From an uncultured Micrococcaceae bacterium (GTDB taxonomy: Bacteria > Actinomycetota > Actinomycetes > Actinomycetales > Micrococcaceae), in NCBI GenBank assembly GCA_947502645.1, contig CANNAD010000003.1, positions 304,622 through 368,621 on the forward strand: DNA of 64,000 bases. Direction: 5' to 3'. The position numbers were made by a program, and so were the translations under genes. Positions 63,586-64,000 of this stretch are shown here, in pieces. The notes beneath the pieces were generated by a model that worked only from the letters and a program-made list of their open reading frames with translations, searched no databases and was not told where the DNA came from. Every line of letters begins with the position of its first letter. Position 1 is the first letter of the stretch.

Positions 63586-64000
63586 ATGCTCTCCCCACAA
63601 GACCACTCCGCGGCCAAGGACGGTTTCGTCCAGGTCCGCGGCGCCCGCGAGAACAACCTGCGCGATGTCGACGTCGACGTTCCCCGCGACGCGATCGTCG
63701 CATTTACGGGAGTGTCGGGATCCGGGAAATCGTCGTTGGCGTTCGGCACCATTTTCGCGGAGGCACAGCGTCGTTTCCTGGAGTCGGTGGCCCCCTACGC
63801 ACGGCGTCTGATCCAGCAGGGGCACACGCCCAAGGTCGAATACGTGGGCGGCCTGCCTCCCGCCGTCGCGCTTCAACAGCGCCGGGGAACGCCGAGTTCC
63901 CGCTCCACTGTGGGGACGGTGACCACGTTGTCGAACTCGCTGCGCATGCTCTACTCGCGGGCCGGCACCTATCCGGCAGAAATGCCGCGGCTGGAGTCGG
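63586..64000 (+). CDS. UvrA-type excinuclease ATPase, N-terminal part
   Basis: First 138 codons of a UvrA-family protein, cut by the right edge. VRGARENNLRDVDVDV opens the first ABC domain, Walker A is GVSGSGKSS, and PYARRLIQ and VGGLPPAVALQQRR are characteristic of UvrA. The short ALQQRRGTPSSRSTVGTVTT segment suggests the secondary UvrA2-like branch, found in many actinobacteria and linked to DNA damage or drug tolerance, rather than the main UvrA. Confirmation needs the remaining gene. Confidence 0.88.
   Translation, partial: MLSPQDHSAAKDGFVQVRGARENNLRDVDVDVPRDAIVAFTGVSGSGKSSLAFGTIFAEAQRRFLESVAPYARRLIQQGHTPKVEYVGGLPPAVALQQRRGTPSSRSTVGTVTTLSNSLRMLYSRAGTYPAEMPRLES

Noticed and set aside
1-64000. 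CRISPR arrays, tRNA or rRNA genes
   Set aside because: No regularly spaced repeats, cloverleaf with CCA-type acceptor stem, or rRNA-like segments were recognised on either strand by eye.

Overview
The window looks like chromosomal DNA of a high-GC Gram-positive actinobacterium, most likely an Arthrobacter-type member of the Micrococcaceae. This is inferred from the GC-rich codon use, actinobacterial gene types (class F sortase, Stealth protein, PurN next to a DUF6350-like membrane protein, eukaryote-like NADP isocitrate dehydrogenase) and frequent GTG starts. No rRNA, tRNA or CRISPR array was recognised.

Layout. Positions 1-24800 are mostly housekeeping: the end of sdhA and sdhB, a trpS/xthA block, a secreted CHRD-like protein with a class F sortase, an ABC-2 exporter (one ATPase, two permeases), folD-glyA, two tandem secreted trypsin-like proteases, icd, purH, corA, purN and membrane proteins. 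Positions 24900-34800 hold a PRC-barrel protein, a Stealth-type sugar-phosphate transferase that appears to start at ATT, a metallophosphatase, small membrane proteins, and an MHS-type transporter paired with a YtcJ-like amidohydrolase. Positions 34799-36251 are a decayed IS1380-family element with intact ends and a 5-bp target duplication. It is followed to about 38450 by an AT-richer, gene-poor stretch with a lipoprotein and a frameshifted small gene. Positions 38447-46110 return to ordinary genes (MFS exporter with ArsR-type regulator, PoxB, ABC-F protein, aldo/keto reductase).

The most interesting part is 46240-63512. About twenty minus-strand genes, many joined by 4-nt ATGA or GTGA overlaps, encode two acyl carrier proteins, a phosphopantetheinyl transferase, a ketoreductase, a double-hotdog dehydratase, a thioesterase-like protein, three alpha/beta hydrolases and six ketosynthase-fold proteins. 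Three of the six keep the Cys-His-His site and three have lost the cysteine, two of these being truncated. The set resembles a highly reducing type II polyketide, aryl-polyene-like or specialised fatty-acid system. In its middle sit four tiny overlapping genes that read like a TusBCD/DsrEFH sulfur-relay set, with the DsrE/TusD homologue split into two genes. A divergent 884-residue LuxR-family ATPase regulator, with a palindromic site in the shared promoter region, probably controls it. The product is unknown. The window ends inside a UvrA-type ATPase gene.
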